A stretch of 64,000 nt of DNA from Flavimaribacter sp024343425 (GTDB lineage Bacteria; Pseudomonadota; Alphaproteobacteria; Rhizobiales; Rhizobiaceae), in the NCBI GenBank assembly GCA_965227645.1, contig OZ245773.1, forward strand, positions 2,542,001-2,606,000, read 5' to 3'. Every line of letters starts with the position of its first letter. Within the stretch, counting starts at the first letter, position 1. The notes below the pieces were generated by a model. It was not told the DNA's origin and made no database searches. It worked only from the letters and a program-made list of their open reading frames with translations. The translations under genes were made by a program, and so were the position numbers. This document shows, piece by piece, positions 34,354-42,756 of this stretch.

Positions 34354-35064
34354 ATGACCCCACACAACGAAGCCAACAGCGGCGACTACGCGGAAGCGGT
34401 GTTGCTTCCCGGCGACCCCTTGCGCGCCAAATGGATCGCCGAGACCTTTCTGGAAGCGCCGCGGCTCGTCAATTCCGTTCGCAATTGTCTGGGTTTTACC
34501 GGCTCACGGAAGGGCAAGCCGGTGAGCGTGCAGGCAACAGGCATGGGGCAACCGTCGACCGCCATCTATGTGCACGAACTGGTCACTGTCTACGATGTAA
34601 AAACGCTGGTGCGGGTCGGCACCAGCGGCGGGCTGACGACGAAGGTCAAGGTTCGAGACATCGTGCTGGGCGCCGCCGCTTCGACCGACAGCGCCATGAA
34701 CGTCTCTGCCTTCGCGCCCTATACCTATGCGCCATTCGCCGATTTCGGCCTCCTGCGCAGCGCCGTTGAAAAGGCGGAGGACCGCAGCCTCAAACACCAT
34801 GTCGGCGGACTGGTGTCTGGCGATGTTTTCTATCACGACAATCCGGCGGAAACCTATCGCAAGCTTGCCGAGCACAATGTACTGGCCGTCGAGATGGAGG
34901 CGTCGACGCTTTACACGCTCGCCGCACGCTTCGGCGCGCGGGCGCTTGCGATCTGCGCCGTATCCGATTGCCTGATCACGCGCGAGGAGATTGACCCCGC
35001 CGCACGGCAGAGCTCACTGCACGAACTGGCGGAGCTTGCGCTCGACGTGGCGGTGGAGGCCTGA
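34354..35064 (+). CDS. deoD: purine nucleoside phosphorylase, DeoD type
   Basis: A 236-residue hexameric-type phosphorylase. The LLPGDPLRAKWIAETFLE block contains the phosphate-binding Gly and Arg. TGMGQPSTAIYVHEL, VGTSGGL, the VEMEAS ribose-binding motif and the catalytic Asp in CAVSDCL are all present. It converts purine (deoxy)nucleosides and phosphate to base and (deoxy)ribose-1-phosphate in nucleoside salvage. The ATG at 34354 gives the usual length; a frame start at 34327 adds nine residues. It is a single-gene unit. Confidence 0.94.
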   Translation: MTPHNEANSGDYAEAVLLPGDPLRAKWIAETFLEAPRLVNSVRNCLGFTGSRKGKPVSVQATGMGQPSTAIYVHELVTVYDVKTLVRVGTSGGLTTKVKVRDIVLGAAASTDSAMNVSAFAPYTYAPFADFGLLRSAVEKAEDRSLKHHVGGLVSGDVFYHDNPAETYRKLAEHNVLAVEMEASTLYTLAARFGARALAICAVSDCLITREEIDPAARQSSLHELAELALDVAVEA

Positions 35065-35067
35065 CCC

Positions 35068-36012
35068 CTACCCCGGCAAGCCGGCAAGATCGCGCGCTTC
35101 GGAAAGCGAGCTAGCAAGCGCTATGCCGGGATAATAGTCCCGCCAGGTCTCGCAATAGGCCGAGATCTTGGCCGTCGCGTTGTCGATGGCGATCACCCGC
35201 TTGCCGAGGGCTTCCGCGAACAGCGCGCCGTGCAGCCGATCCGTGATTACGGTTTGCTTGTCCACAAGAGCGCGAAGCGCTGCGTCCACCTTTTGCCGGG
35301 CGGTAAATTGTCTGATGCGCCAGCGCATCTGCGATTCGGGAAAGGCGTTGACGAGCTTGCCCGCCCGGTTCCAGAACCGGAGCGCGGGCAAATCCGGCCA
35401 GTCCCAGGCGTCCAGACCGTCGGCGCCGGCGCGTTCCAGAGCCGCCTCGCCGTCCGAGCGCAAAAGGCAGGCGACGCCCTTCCCCTCATTCGAAGGCCCG
35501 GGCAGACACAGGCTCGCCGGATCGGGGCAGAGGCCGATGTCCCTGTTCATCAACCGCGCGAACAGACGCTGGCTCGCGGCGTCCCGGGCAAGCAATGTCA
35601 GGTCCGGATGGGACTGCAGCGTCTCAAGAATTTCTGCAGCGAGCGGATCGCGCTCGCGGTCGAGCCCGGTGTTGCTTTGCGGCAGCAACACGACGCGACA
35701 TCCGGGTATCGCGCGGATCGCCGCGAGCCGCATCCGGTTGTGCTTGGCGTAAAGCGCGCCGAGATTGCCTCCGCCCAGAAAGTAGACCGCGCCGTCGCCA
35801 ATCGCCCTGACGCATCGATCGGCGTCGAAACCACGCAACGTGGACGCATAGTCGGGCGGGCGACCGTAAATCCGGCGGAGGATTTCGCAGGCGCCGAGCC
35901 ATATCGCGCAGTCGCCGGGGTTCAGGTAATCAGGATAGTCCACCAGCGCATATCGTCCCTCGCGACACCATGGTCGCCAGGAGTCGACGAGTTGCGTCTC
36001 GGGAACCGTCAA
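35068..36012 (-). CDS. polysaccharide pyruvyl transferase family protein
   Basis: A 314-residue enzyme of the ExoV/CsaB fold. DYPDYLNPGDCAIWLGACEILRRIYG gives the family N-terminal Gly/Asp block, FLGGGNLGALY the Gly-rich loop, VVLLPQSN the central strand, and ITDRLHGALFAEALGKRVIAIDN the conserved His-containing C-terminal motif. It would attach pyruvate ketals from phosphoenolpyruvate to a surface glycan. It follows the GT25 gene by 5 bp. The frame opens with TTG at 36012 and no in-frame ATG is near, so the start is uncertain. Confidence 0.88.
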   Translation of the reverse strand: MTVPETQLVDSWRPWCREGRYALVDYPDYLNPGDCAIWLGACEILRRIYGRPPDYASTLRGFDADRCVRAIGDGAVYFLGGGNLGALYAKHNRMRLAAIRAIPGCRVVLLPQSNTGLDRERDPLAAEILETLQSHPDLTLLARDAASQRLFARLMNRDIGLCPDPASLCLPGPSNEGKGVACLLRSDGEAALERAGADGLDAWDWPDLPALRFWNRAGKLVNAFPESQMRWRIRQFTARQKVDAALRALVDKQTVITDRLHGALFAEALGKRVIAIDNATAKISAYCETWRDYYPGIALASSLSEARDLAGLPG

Positions 36013-36017
36013 CGCCT

Positions 36018-36845
36018 TTAGATCCCGTCTTCTTCCCGCTCGCCGGCGGCAAGCGAAGCCACCGGCCAGGTCGCACGGCGGCGCTGCATGTGGCTGTTTC
36101 GGAAGACCGCCAATTTAGTGGCGCACTGGTAACGTGTATTTCTTATGAAACGACGTATGTCGCCGCCAGCCCAGAGACGTTCACGGTCCTGGTTGATTTC
36201 GCTCGAGGTCTGCAGCGCTTCCGACGGCTGGCAAATGGGCGGCTGCACGATCTTGACGCAGGCCTCGTGGTTCCACCACTGCTTCATGTCCATGTCGACC
36301 GGCAGCGAGAAGCGGCTGGCGCGTTCCGCCATATAGGCGGCCGCGGGTTTGGTGATCGCATAGCCGATGGTCGACATGGGCAGGATTCGCGCCACGCCGT
36401 AGTAATATCCGCATCCAAGAAACTCCCTGTCGAAGAGGTTCTTCGTCTTGTCGGAATAGAGTTTCAAAATGTCCCAGTCCGGCGTGCGGCGAGCGATCTC
36501 CTGCAAGACGACGGCGGCGTCTTTCTCGAAAGTCGCATCGTCCTCGAAAACAAAAGCGGCAGGGTGGTCGCCCTGCGCGATCTCCTTCCAGACCGCGATA
36601 TGAGAGAGATAGCAGGCGATTTCGGCGCGCGTGAGCGGTTTCTTGATGATTGCGTGTTCGGGCTGGACCGGGAGCTCTTTCACCCGGGTGCGATCCAGCT
36701 CCGCGCCGTCGATCGCCGAAAAGCGCCGGAACGGAAAGCCGAGTCGCTGCATCTCCTCTTCGATCGCGTCCCTGCGGGCGACCGAACGGTCAAGATTGAT
36801 GACGTGAATGGGCCAATTCAACATTTTATCGGGGTACTTCGCCAC
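36018..36845 (-). CDS. glycosyltransferase family 25 (LPS-type) protein
   Basis: A 275-residue glycosyltransferase. PIHVINLDRSVARRDAIEEEMQRLGFPFRRFSAIDG is the canonical GT25 opening. The metal-binding EDDA motif is in VFEDDATFEKD, and the downstream HEACVKIVQPPICQP segment is typical of LPS galactosyltransferases. It likely acts on a nascent lipopolysaccharide or capsule repeat at the inner face of the membrane. The start is GTG at 36845 or ATG at 36824. It is followed by the pyruvyl transferase and preceded, 164 bp away, by the Mur-ligase-like gene on the same strand. Confidence 0.88.
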   Translation of the reverse strand: MAKYPDKMLNWPIHVINLDRSVARRDAIEEEMQRLGFPFRRFSAIDGAELDRTRVKELPVQPEHAIIKKPLTRAEIACYLSHIAVWKEIAQGDHPAAFVFEDDATFEKDAAVVLQEIARRTPDWDILKLYSDKTKNLFDREFLGCGYYYGVARILPMSTIGYAITKPAAAYMAERASRFSLPVDMDMKQWWNHEACVKIVQPPICQPSEALQTSSEINQDRERLWAGGDIRRFIRNTRYQCATKLAVFRNSHMQRRRATWPVASLAAGEREEDGI

Positions 36846-36853
36846 TTTATAGA

Positions 36854-36947
36854 CACTTCACAGGGCAAACCGGCAGGATTCTGATCCGAAATTCGCCCGA
36901 CGCCATTAAGCCACTTCACAACACAACTTTCATTCACTTCACTTCAC
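36854..36947 (-). repeat. four CACTTCAC (GTGAAGTG) octamers upstream of the GT25 gene
   Basis: Exact octamers occur at 36854, 36912, 36935 and 36940, the last two overlapping, within 94 bp of the gap between the Mur-ligase gene and the GT25 gene. The clustering suggests a multi-site binding region for a regulator. Confidence 0.5.
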
Positions 36948-37009
36948 AATGACAACCATTTGAGCGGAAAACTCCCCCGACCTTTATCGACCGAACGCAT
37001 ATCGCCCGG

Positions 37010-38341
37010 TCAAGCCACGCTGCGCCGTTCTTCAGCATCGGCTGGTTCGGAGTACTCGAGGCCCCTGCCCAACATATGCTCGCCGCGCAGCTGATCGCAG
37101 TAATGACAGATGGTTTCCCGTCCACAGTATTCGAGCCAGCATCTGATCGGCTCTTCCCGATCGTGCCAAAGCCTTTCCAGATGGTCGGCCTTTGTCGACT
37201 TGACGTAAATGAGGTCGTTTGGCCGCCTAGCGCCTTCAATGAAGCTGTTGAGCTTAAAGACATCATCAAACATGTGCAGCCGGCCTTCGAATTCCGCGAT
37301 GATCTTGCGAACGTGTTTGGACTGCTTGCCGTAAAAACAAACGACGTCAGCCACTTCCAGCGCCTGTCGCGCAACCTTGCGGTATTTGCTGCTGGCGTCG
37401 CCGCGATAGCCGGACAGCGTTCCGACAATCACGATCTTGCGGGGAGACCGGCTGTCGCGAACCACCTCCATGCTGCTTTCGAAACTGGTGATAGCGTTCT
37501 TGAAGCAGTCGAGAACGAAATAGGAGCCGTCCGGAAGGTGGTGAATGCTGTCCCGGTATAGATACGGCTCGAAGCCTTCCAGCGTTTCGCAGATTTCGGC
37601 GAACGGCACACCCAGACTTCTGGTTGTCGCGATCGCAGCGCCAATGCTGACAAGCCACCGGTTGCCGGCCAATTGCGTTTTGATCTCGCGGGTTTCTTTT
37701 CCGTCAGTCACGGTCAGGCGCAGGGTGTCCGGCAGACCGTCCGACCAGTCCAGTATCCGGATATCGGCTTCTTCCGACTGACCGTAGGTAACGACCCTGC
37801 AACGGCAGCGATCACGGATGGCAAGCACGCGGGGATCATCCGCGTTCAGGACAGCCAGCCCGTTCTTCGGCAATCTCGATGCGATGGACCCCTTTTCCAC
37901 GGCGACGTCGTCGAGATCCTTGAAGGCCTTGATGTGATCGCCTGTGACGGTGGTGACGACCGAAACCGTCGCGCGCATGAATTTGTTCGCCTTGGCGAGT
38001 TGCCCCGGATAGGAGCCGCTGGCCTCCTGCACCCAGTACTTGCAGCGCCAGGGAAGCCGCGCAAGCTTCTGGGAAACCGGACGCGGCGCATTGGCGTCAA
38101 CGCCGAGGTGAACCTTGCCGCGTTTGGCAAGAATGGCGTAGATCATGTTTGTCGCGGATGTCTTGCCGACGGTGCCGGTGATCGACACCACCTCTTCCGG
38201 GGCGCCGAAGCGACGGATCATGGAGCCGCGCCAGACATAGAAGTCGAACCGCCTCTCTCGCACGAAACTTCTTATGCGTCCGTTCTTGTCGCCTCGAATA
38301 TCCAAGCGTAATGGCCCCCACTTACGTTCACATATATACAA
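37010..38341 (-). CDS. Mur ligase-like ATP-dependent amide ligase
   Basis: A 443-residue protein of Mur ligase architecture. The P-loop is ITGTVGKTSAT. The central domain has TTVTGDHIKAFKDLDDVAVEKGSIASRLPKNGLAVLNADDPRV, as in MurF, and VLDCFKNAITSFESSMEVV and VIVGTLSGYRG resemble the C-terminal ligase domain. Unlike MurF, it ends in a tail with Cys-x5-Cys-x2-Cys (YCGRETICHYC) that could bind a metal. Its place just upstream of GT25 and pyruvyl transferase genes suggests it joins an amino acid or peptide to a surface glycan or its precursor, not to peptidoglycan. The start is unsettled: the frame opens with TTG at 38341, another TTG lies at 38305, and ribosome sites are poor. Confidence 0.8.
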   Translation of the reverse strand: MYICERKWGPLRLDIRGDKNGRIRSFVRERRFDFYVWRGSMIRRFGAPEEVVSITGTVGKTSATNMIYAILAKRGKVHLGVDANAPRPVSQKLARLPWRCKYWVQEASGSYPGQLAKANKFMRATVSVVTTVTGDHIKAFKDLDDVAVEKGSIASRLPKNGLAVLNADDPRVLAIRDRCRCRVVTYGQSEEADIRILDWSDGLPDTLRLTVTDGKETREIKTQLAGNRWLVSIGAAIATTRSLGVPFAEICETLEGFEPYLYRDSIHHLPDGSYFVLDCFKNAITSFESSMEVVRDSRSPRKIVIVGTLSGYRGDASSKYRKVARQALEVADVVCFYGKQSKHVRKIIAEFEGRLHMFDDVFKLNSFIEGARRPNDLIYVKSTKADHLERLWHDREEPIRCWLEYCGRETICHYCDQLRGEHMLGRGLEYSEPADAEERRSVA

Positions 38342-38612
38342 AAGGACAATCGAGTTAAAAGTAAGATGATACTATTCGGTAATTGTGGACAGCATCAAAA
38401 AATTTAAATCAGAAACAATAATAACTTCGTGTTGATTGTTATTGAATGACCAAAAGTTTCTCGCCTGAAAAGGCGGAACATATTTGGTATAACAGGACTT
38501 ATAAAAGATACCGGACCGTAAGAACGGCCCGGAACCCGACGCTCGATTGCGCGTTCGCATGATGATCCTGCGAGTGTTTTTCCAGTATCTGCAAAAGGAC
38601 CAAGTATCTGAA

Positions 38613-39077
38613 ATGGCGCTCATAATATTCCTGGTTCTCGTGGCGCTTGCCGCTTCCGGCGGCGTTTTCTTCCGACCCGGCAAGCACTATGAAGCGCTGA
38701 AAAAGCCAGGCTGGACCCCGCCCAACCGGGTATTTCCTGTTGCGTGGACTATTCTCTACATCATGATCGCGATCGCCGGATGGCTGATCTGGCGCACAGA
38801 GGGCGCAGGCGCGGCGTTGTGGTTCTGGGTCATTCAACTGGTGTTGAACGGCGTCTGGTCGTGGTTCTTTTTCGGCCGCAAGAACATCCGTCTGGCGCTT
38901 TACGACATTCTTCTGTTGCTGGCGATGATCGTGGCCTTCATCATCGCGGCCGCGCCGGCGTCCACTTGGGCCGCCCTGCTCTTCCTGCCCTACCTCGCCT
39001 GGGTGGGTTTCGCGACCGCGCTGAACTGGCGGATTTTTCAAATGAATGGCCGTCGATCCCATGACTCACGACGGTAA
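38613..39077 (+). CDS. tspO: TspO/MBR family membrane protein
   Basis: A 154-residue five-helix protein rich in Trp: KPGWTPPNRVFPVAWTILYIMIAIAGWLIW, FWVIQLVLNGVWSWFFFGRKN, PYLAWVGFATALNWRIFQMN. These are the conserved blocks of TspO, an envelope protein that binds tetrapyrroles and acts in oxygen, light or stress regulation. The ATG at 38613 starts directly at helix 1. An AAAAGGA lies further upstream than usual, and alternative in-frame ATG codons are at 38559 and 38562. The 271-bp region shared with the divergent Mur-ligase gene is AT-rich. Confidence 0.92.
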   Translation: MALIIFLVLVALAASGGVFFRPGKHYEALKKPGWTPPNRVFPVAWTILYIMIAIAGWLIWRTEGAGAALWFWVIQLVLNGVWSWFFFGRKNIRLALYDILLLLAMIVAFIIAAAPASTWAALLFLPYLAWVGFATALNWRIFQMNGRRSHDSRR

Positions 39078-39169
39078 GCACCGCTGATCCGGCTGTAACG
39101 CCTGGTTGTGCGCGCAGCCCGATCGGGGTATTTCAACGGCGCGCCAATTTTAAACGCCGGAGAATCGTC

Positions 39170-39679
39170 ATGACGCACGGACGCTCGAAATCCGCTTCGA
39201 CACTGTTGATGACAATGACGATGTTGGCCGGGACGACCGTGGGAAGCCTCGCAGCCGGCATGGCCTGCGAATCCTTCGAGGTGGTGAGCGACGGCAGCAA
39301 GCGGAATGTCGAGTTCGTTGACGTCAGCAATGACGGACCGGGGGTCGGCGACTACCGCATCGGCGCACGGCAATTGCTGAACGCCGACGGCGAACCCGTT
39401 GGCGAAACCCATTGGACGCTGCTTCTCATGAACGGCGTTCCCGGCGGCGCGCCACAGACATCTATCCAGTGGATCTTCCTGTTCGAAGACGGAGAGATTT
39501 ACTCCAACGCCGTTGGCGGAGGAACGAAGACGGCGGGAGAAACCGGTCATCCGAGTCTCAGCAGCTTTCGCGGGCCGGTAAGTGGCGGGACCGGCGCGTT
39601 CAAAGGCGCGAGCGGAATTCTCGACGGTGTGATCGAAGGCCAGACGATTACGTTCACGTTCGATCTCTCGTGTGATTGA
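39170..39679 (+). CDS. secreted allene-oxide-cyclase-like barrel protein
   Basis: A 169-residue protein with a signal peptide (cleavage near SLAAGMA, about residue 30). The mature domain has FRGPVSGGTGAFKGASGILDGVIEGQTITFTFDL, closely resembling the GGTGxFxGAxG core of dirigent/allene-oxide-cyclase beta-barrels found in secreted bacterial proteins. The two Cys residues (one just after the signal, one at the C-terminus) could pair. No enzymatic activity can be assigned. It lies just upstream of the ArsR operator but transcription probably restarts there. Confidence 0.7.
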   Translation: MTHGRSKSASTLLMTMTMLAGTTVGSLAAGMACESFEVVSDGSKRNVEFVDVSNDGPGVGDYRIGARQLLNADGEPVGETHWTLLLMNGVPGGAPQTSIQWIFLFEDGEIYSNAVGGGTKTAGETGHPSLSSFRGPVSGGTGAFKGASGILDGVIEGQTITFTFDLSCD

Positions 39680-39685
39680 ACCTCT

Positions 39686-39709
39686 CTATTTCGACAATAT
39701 TCGAAATAG
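39686..39709. promoter_or_regulatory. ArsR operator 1 (CTATTTC-N10-GAAATAG)
   Basis: A 24-bp inverted repeat extending to 9-bp arms (CTATTTCGA/TCGAAATAG). It lies immediately upstream of a TTGACA -35-like hexamer (39713-39718) of the arsR promoter. Confidence 0.85.
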
Positions 39710-39740
39710 CGCTTGACATATCAAGAGATCAGAAGCATCT

Positions 39741-39764
39741 CTATTTCCATGAACATCGAAATAG
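39741..39764. promoter_or_regulatory. ArsR operator 2 (overlapping the arsR start codon)
   Basis: The same CTATTTC-N10-GAAATAG architecture and 24-bp length as operator 1. It spans the ATG at 39749, so bound repressor would sit over the promoter start and the first codons. Confidence 0.8.
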
Positions 39765-40090
39765 CATCACGCCAGCTCGAAGCGCTTGGCAATCCGTCGC
39801 GTCTCTCGATCTACCGGACTTTGGTTCGGGCAGGTCATGCGGGGTTGGCTGTCGGCCAGCTTCAGGAGCGCATGGACATGCCGGGCTCGACGCTGTCGCA
39901 TCATCTCAAGCGGCTGATCGACATGGGGCTTGTGCGGCAGGAACGCGCCGGCACAAGTCTGATCTGCCATGCCGAGTACACCGCGATGGATGCCCTGCTC
40001 GGCTTTCTGGTCAATGAATGCTGCGCCGATGAAGGCAACTGCCTTCCGCCCGCTGTCAAGATGGTTCGGCGGACGGAAGCGGCGACCTAA
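39749..40090 (+). CDS. arsR: ArsR-family arsenite-responsive repressor
   Basis: A 113-residue winged-helix repressor: RQLEALGNPSRLSIYRTLVRAGHAGLAVGQLQERMDMPGSTLSHHLKRLIDMGLV. The metalloid site is in the C-terminal part: NECCADEGNC gives Cys91, Cys92 and Cys98, the CC-x5-C spacing of the Acidithiobacillus ferrooxidans-type ArsR (Cys95, 96, 102), not the helix-3 CVC of plasmid R773. It should bind As(III) or Sb(III) and leave DNA. Two operators flank its promoter, and a third precedes the flavoprotein gene 47 bp downstream. Confidence 0.92.
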   Translation: MNIEIASRQLEALGNPSRLSIYRTLVRAGHAGLAVGQLQERMDMPGSTLSHHLKRLIDMGLVRQERAGTSLICHAEYTAMDALLGFLVNECCADEGNCLPPAVKMVRRTEAAT

Positions 40091-40101
40091 AATTTGATTT
40101 T

Positions 40102-40123
40102 TATTTCGAAATTTCCGGAAATA
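40102..40123. promoter_or_regulatory. ArsR operator 3 (TATTTC-N10-GAAATA) before the flavoprotein gene
   Basis: It has the same half-sites and the same 10-bp spacer as operators 1 and 2, located between the arsR stop and the ribosome site of the flavoprotein gene. It suggests a second repressor-controlled promoter, or a roadblock inside the operon. Confidence 0.75.
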
Positions 40124-40137
40124 TGGAAGGATCAGAC

Positions 40138-41553
40138 ATGACCTCGACAAGCACTCTTCCCGTGGCGATCGTCGGCGCCGGCCCGGTGGGGCTTGCAGCC
40201 GCTGCGCATCTGGTTGCGCATGATATCGAGCCGCTGATTTTCGAACGCGGCGCGCAGGCCGGCGCGACAGTAGCCGAATGGGCGCATGTGCGCGTCTTCT
40301 CGCCCTGGAAATACAATGTCGACGCCGCCGCCCGCACGCTCCTCGAAGGAGAAGGCTGGCGGATGCCCGATCAGGATTATCTGCCGACCGGCGGCGAGAT
40401 TATCCGTGATTATCTGACGCCGCTTGCCGCCCACCCGGCGATCGCGCCGCATTTGCGGCTGAACGCGGAGGTGATCGCGATCAGCCGCGAGGGACATTCC
40501 AAGCTCGATTCGGAGCGGCGCGACGAAGCCCCTTTCACGATCGTCTGGCGTGACGCGGACGGCGTCCTGCGACGTGCACAGGCGCGCGCCGTTATCGATG
40601 CTTCGGGCACCTGGGTGAAGCCAAATCCGATCGGCCGCGACGGATTGCCCGTTGAAGGCGAGATCGAGAACGGCGACCGCATCGTCTACGGCATACCCGA
40701 CATTGCCGGCGACGCGCGTGGCGCCTATGAGGGCCTGCACACGCTGGTGATCGGCTCTGGCCACTCGGCCATCAACGCGGCGCTCGATCTCATTGACCTG
40801 AAAGACAACGCGCCGGAAACCCGCATCACCTGGGCGACCCGCTCCGGCGGGATCGGACGGCTTCTTGGCGGCGGACTGAACGACGCGCTGCCCGGCCGGG
40901 GTCGTCTTGGCCTGCGCGCCGTCGAAGCCATCCGCTCCGGCGCTGTGACGCTGCGTTCTCCCTTCAGCGTGCGCCGGATAGAGGCGAAGGAAGGCTCCCT
41001 GATGATCGACGGTCTGGAAGACGGCGGCAGCGTGAGCTTCGACGTTGATCGCATCATCGTGGCCACCGGCTTCCGCCCGGATCTGACGCCGCTCGCAGAG
41101 CTTCGCATATCGCTCGATCCGGCGGTGGAGGCGCCTCCGCAGCTTGCGCCGCTGATCGACCCGAACCAGCACTCATGTGGAACCGTGAGGCCGCATGGCG
41201 TGGTTGAACTGGCGCATCCGGAAAAGGATTTCTACATCGCCGGCGCAAAAAGCTATGGCCGCGCGCCGACCTTCCTGATGACGACCGGCTATGAGCAGGT
41301 CCGGTCGATCGTCTGCGAGCTGGCGGGCGAGCACGACGCCGCGCGCGAGGTGCATCTCGAACTTCCAGAAACCGGCGTGTGTAACTCCAATCCCCTGCCA
41401 TTGGCCGATAACGAAACGGCCGGCTGTTGCGGCGGGGCGCCGAAACAGGACGAAACCGCTTGCTGCGTCGCCGACGAAGAGGCAAAAGCGGAAGGCCTGT
41501 CCGGTTGCGGATGCGGTTCCGCCAACACCGTCAAGGAAGCCGCCGACTCATGA
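40138..41553 (+). CDS. FAD/NAD(P)-binding oxidoreductase with Cys-rich tail (ArsO-like)
   Basis: A 471-residue flavoprotein. VAIVGAGPVGLAAAAHLVAHDIEPLIFE binds FAD, the HTLVIGSGHSAINAALDL Rossmann binds NAD(P)H, and VDRIIVATGFRPDL is the ATG motif, as in flavin-containing monooxygenases. The last 70 residues carry seven Cys in clustered form (CC, CC, CGC), suited to binding a thiophilic metalloid. ArsR-linked flavoproteins of this kind are annotated ArsO-like, with proposed redox conversion of arsenicals. The ATG at 40138 has AAGGA upstream. The stop overlaps the MFS start (ATGA). Confidence 0.85.
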   Translation: MTSTSTLPVAIVGAGPVGLAAAAHLVAHDIEPLIFERGAQAGATVAEWAHVRVFSPWKYNVDAAARTLLEGEGWRMPDQDYLPTGGEIIRDYLTPLAAHPAIAPHLRLNAEVIAISREGHSKLDSERRDEAPFTIVWRDADGVLRRAQARAVIDASGTWVKPNPIGRDGLPVEGEIENGDRIVYGIPDIAGDARGAYEGLHTLVIGSGHSAINAALDLIDLKDNAPETRITWATRSGGIGRLLGGGLNDALPGRGRLGLRAVEAIRSGAVTLRSPFSVRRIEAKEGSLMIDGLEDGGSVSFDVDRIIVATGFRPDLTPLAELRISLDPAVEAPPQLAPLIDPNQHSCGTVRPHGVVELAHPEKDFYIAGAKSYGRAPTFLMTTGYEQVRSIVCELAGEHDAAREVHLELPETGVCNSNPLPLADNETAGCCGGAPKQDETACCVADEEAKAEGLSGCGCGSANTVKEAADS

Positions 41554-42752
41554 TCCTGTCCGAACGCCAACGGACGATATCCGCGCTCGGCATAGTCGAG
41601 ATTTTCGCCTGGGGCAGCACCTTTTATCTGATGGCGGTTCTCGCCGGACCGATGAGCGCGGATTTCGGCTGGAGCCCCGGCGCAATCACGGCCGGCATAT
41701 CGCTCGGACTGCTTGTTTCGGGCCTTGCGGCAAGCCGCGTCGGACTGATCATTCAGGCGCGCGGCGGCCGGCAGGTGCTGGTGGCCGGCATGGTGATGAT
41801 TTCGGCGGGGCTGACAGTTCTCGGTCTGGCCGAGAGCTTTGCCGTCTATCTGTTCGCCTGGGCGCTGCTCGGCCTCGGCATGTCGGCGAGCCTCTATGAC
41901 GCCGCCTTTTCGACGCTTGGGCGCCACTATGGAAGCGGCGCGCGCTCGGCGATCACCATCCTGACCCTTTGGGGCGGCTTTGCGAGCACCGTGTGCTGGC
42001 CGATCTCCGCCTTTCTGGTGGAGGCCGTGGGCTGGCGCATGGCCTGTTTCGCCTATGCGTTTTTGCACCTGACCGTGACGCTCCCGCTGTGCTGGTTCGC
42101 TCTGCCGCGCGGCGTCAGCACCGCTACGGGTCACGATCATTCCGCGAGCGGCGGATCGCGCGACGTCAACGGCCGTTTCGACCTGAGATTCTGGTGCATT
42201 GCGCTGGCGGGGACAGTTCTTGCAGTGCTGTCCTCCATCTGGTCCATCCATCTCATCACGATTTTGACGGCGGAAGGCTACGCCCTGGCGGCGGCCGTCG
42301 GTCTCGGCACGCTTATCGGGCCGGCGCAGGTGGGCGCCCGGATCCTCGAAATGATGGGTCGCGGACGCCATCACGCGATCTGGACGATGATCGCGTCGAC
42401 AGCGCTCACACTTGTCGGCTTCATTGGCCTCTATTTCCAGCTGCCCGCCGCCGCCGCTCTCGTGGCCTACGGCGCCGGCAACGGACTGTGGTCGATCGCT
42501 CGCGGTTCGCTGCCGCTCGCCCTGTTCGGCCCGCACGATTATCCTCGCATCATGGGACGTCTGGCAACGCCCATGTTGATCGCCGCCGCAGCCGCGCCCA
42601 TGCTCGGAGCATTTCTGATCGAAGGCTACGGCGCGCGCGGCACGCTTCTCGTGCTTGCGCTGGGCGCCACGATCCCCTGCCTGGCGGCGCTTGTTCTCTC
42701 TCTGGATCTCCTGAAGGAGCGCAAGGATCTCAGAAAGGCGGGCGCTGTTTAG
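41550..42752 (+). CDS. major facilitator superfamily exporter of the ars locus
   Basis: A 400-residue transporter with about twelve helices: IVEIFAWGSTFYLMAVLAGPMSADFGWSPGAITAGISLGLLVSGLAASRVGLII opens the first half, and a charged loop (HDHSASGGSRDVNGRFDLRFW) separates the halves. Its start overlaps the flavoprotein stop (ATGA), so it is translationally coupled. In this ArsR-controlled unit it probably exports the metalloid product. ArsK and ArsJ are MFS arsenical exporters in related bacteria, but which one this resembles cannot be decided here. Confidence 0.85.
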   Translation: MILSERQRTISALGIVEIFAWGSTFYLMAVLAGPMSADFGWSPGAITAGISLGLLVSGLAASRVGLIIQARGGRQVLVAGMVMISAGLTVLGLAESFAVYLFAWALLGLGMSASLYDAAFSTLGRHYGSGARSAITILTLWGGFASTVCWPISAFLVEAVGWRMACFAYAFLHLTVTLPLCWFALPRGVSTATGHDHSASGGSRDVNGRFDLRFWCIALAGTVLAVLSSIWSIHLITILTAEGYALAAAVGLGTLIGPAQVGARILEMMGRGRHHAIWTMIASTALTLVGFIGLYFQLPAAAALVAYGAGNGLWSIARGSLPLALFGPHDYPRIMGRLATPMLIAAAAAPMLGAFLIEGYGARGTLLVLALGATIPCLAALVLSLDLLKERKDLRKAGAV

Positions 42753-42756
42753 CCAG

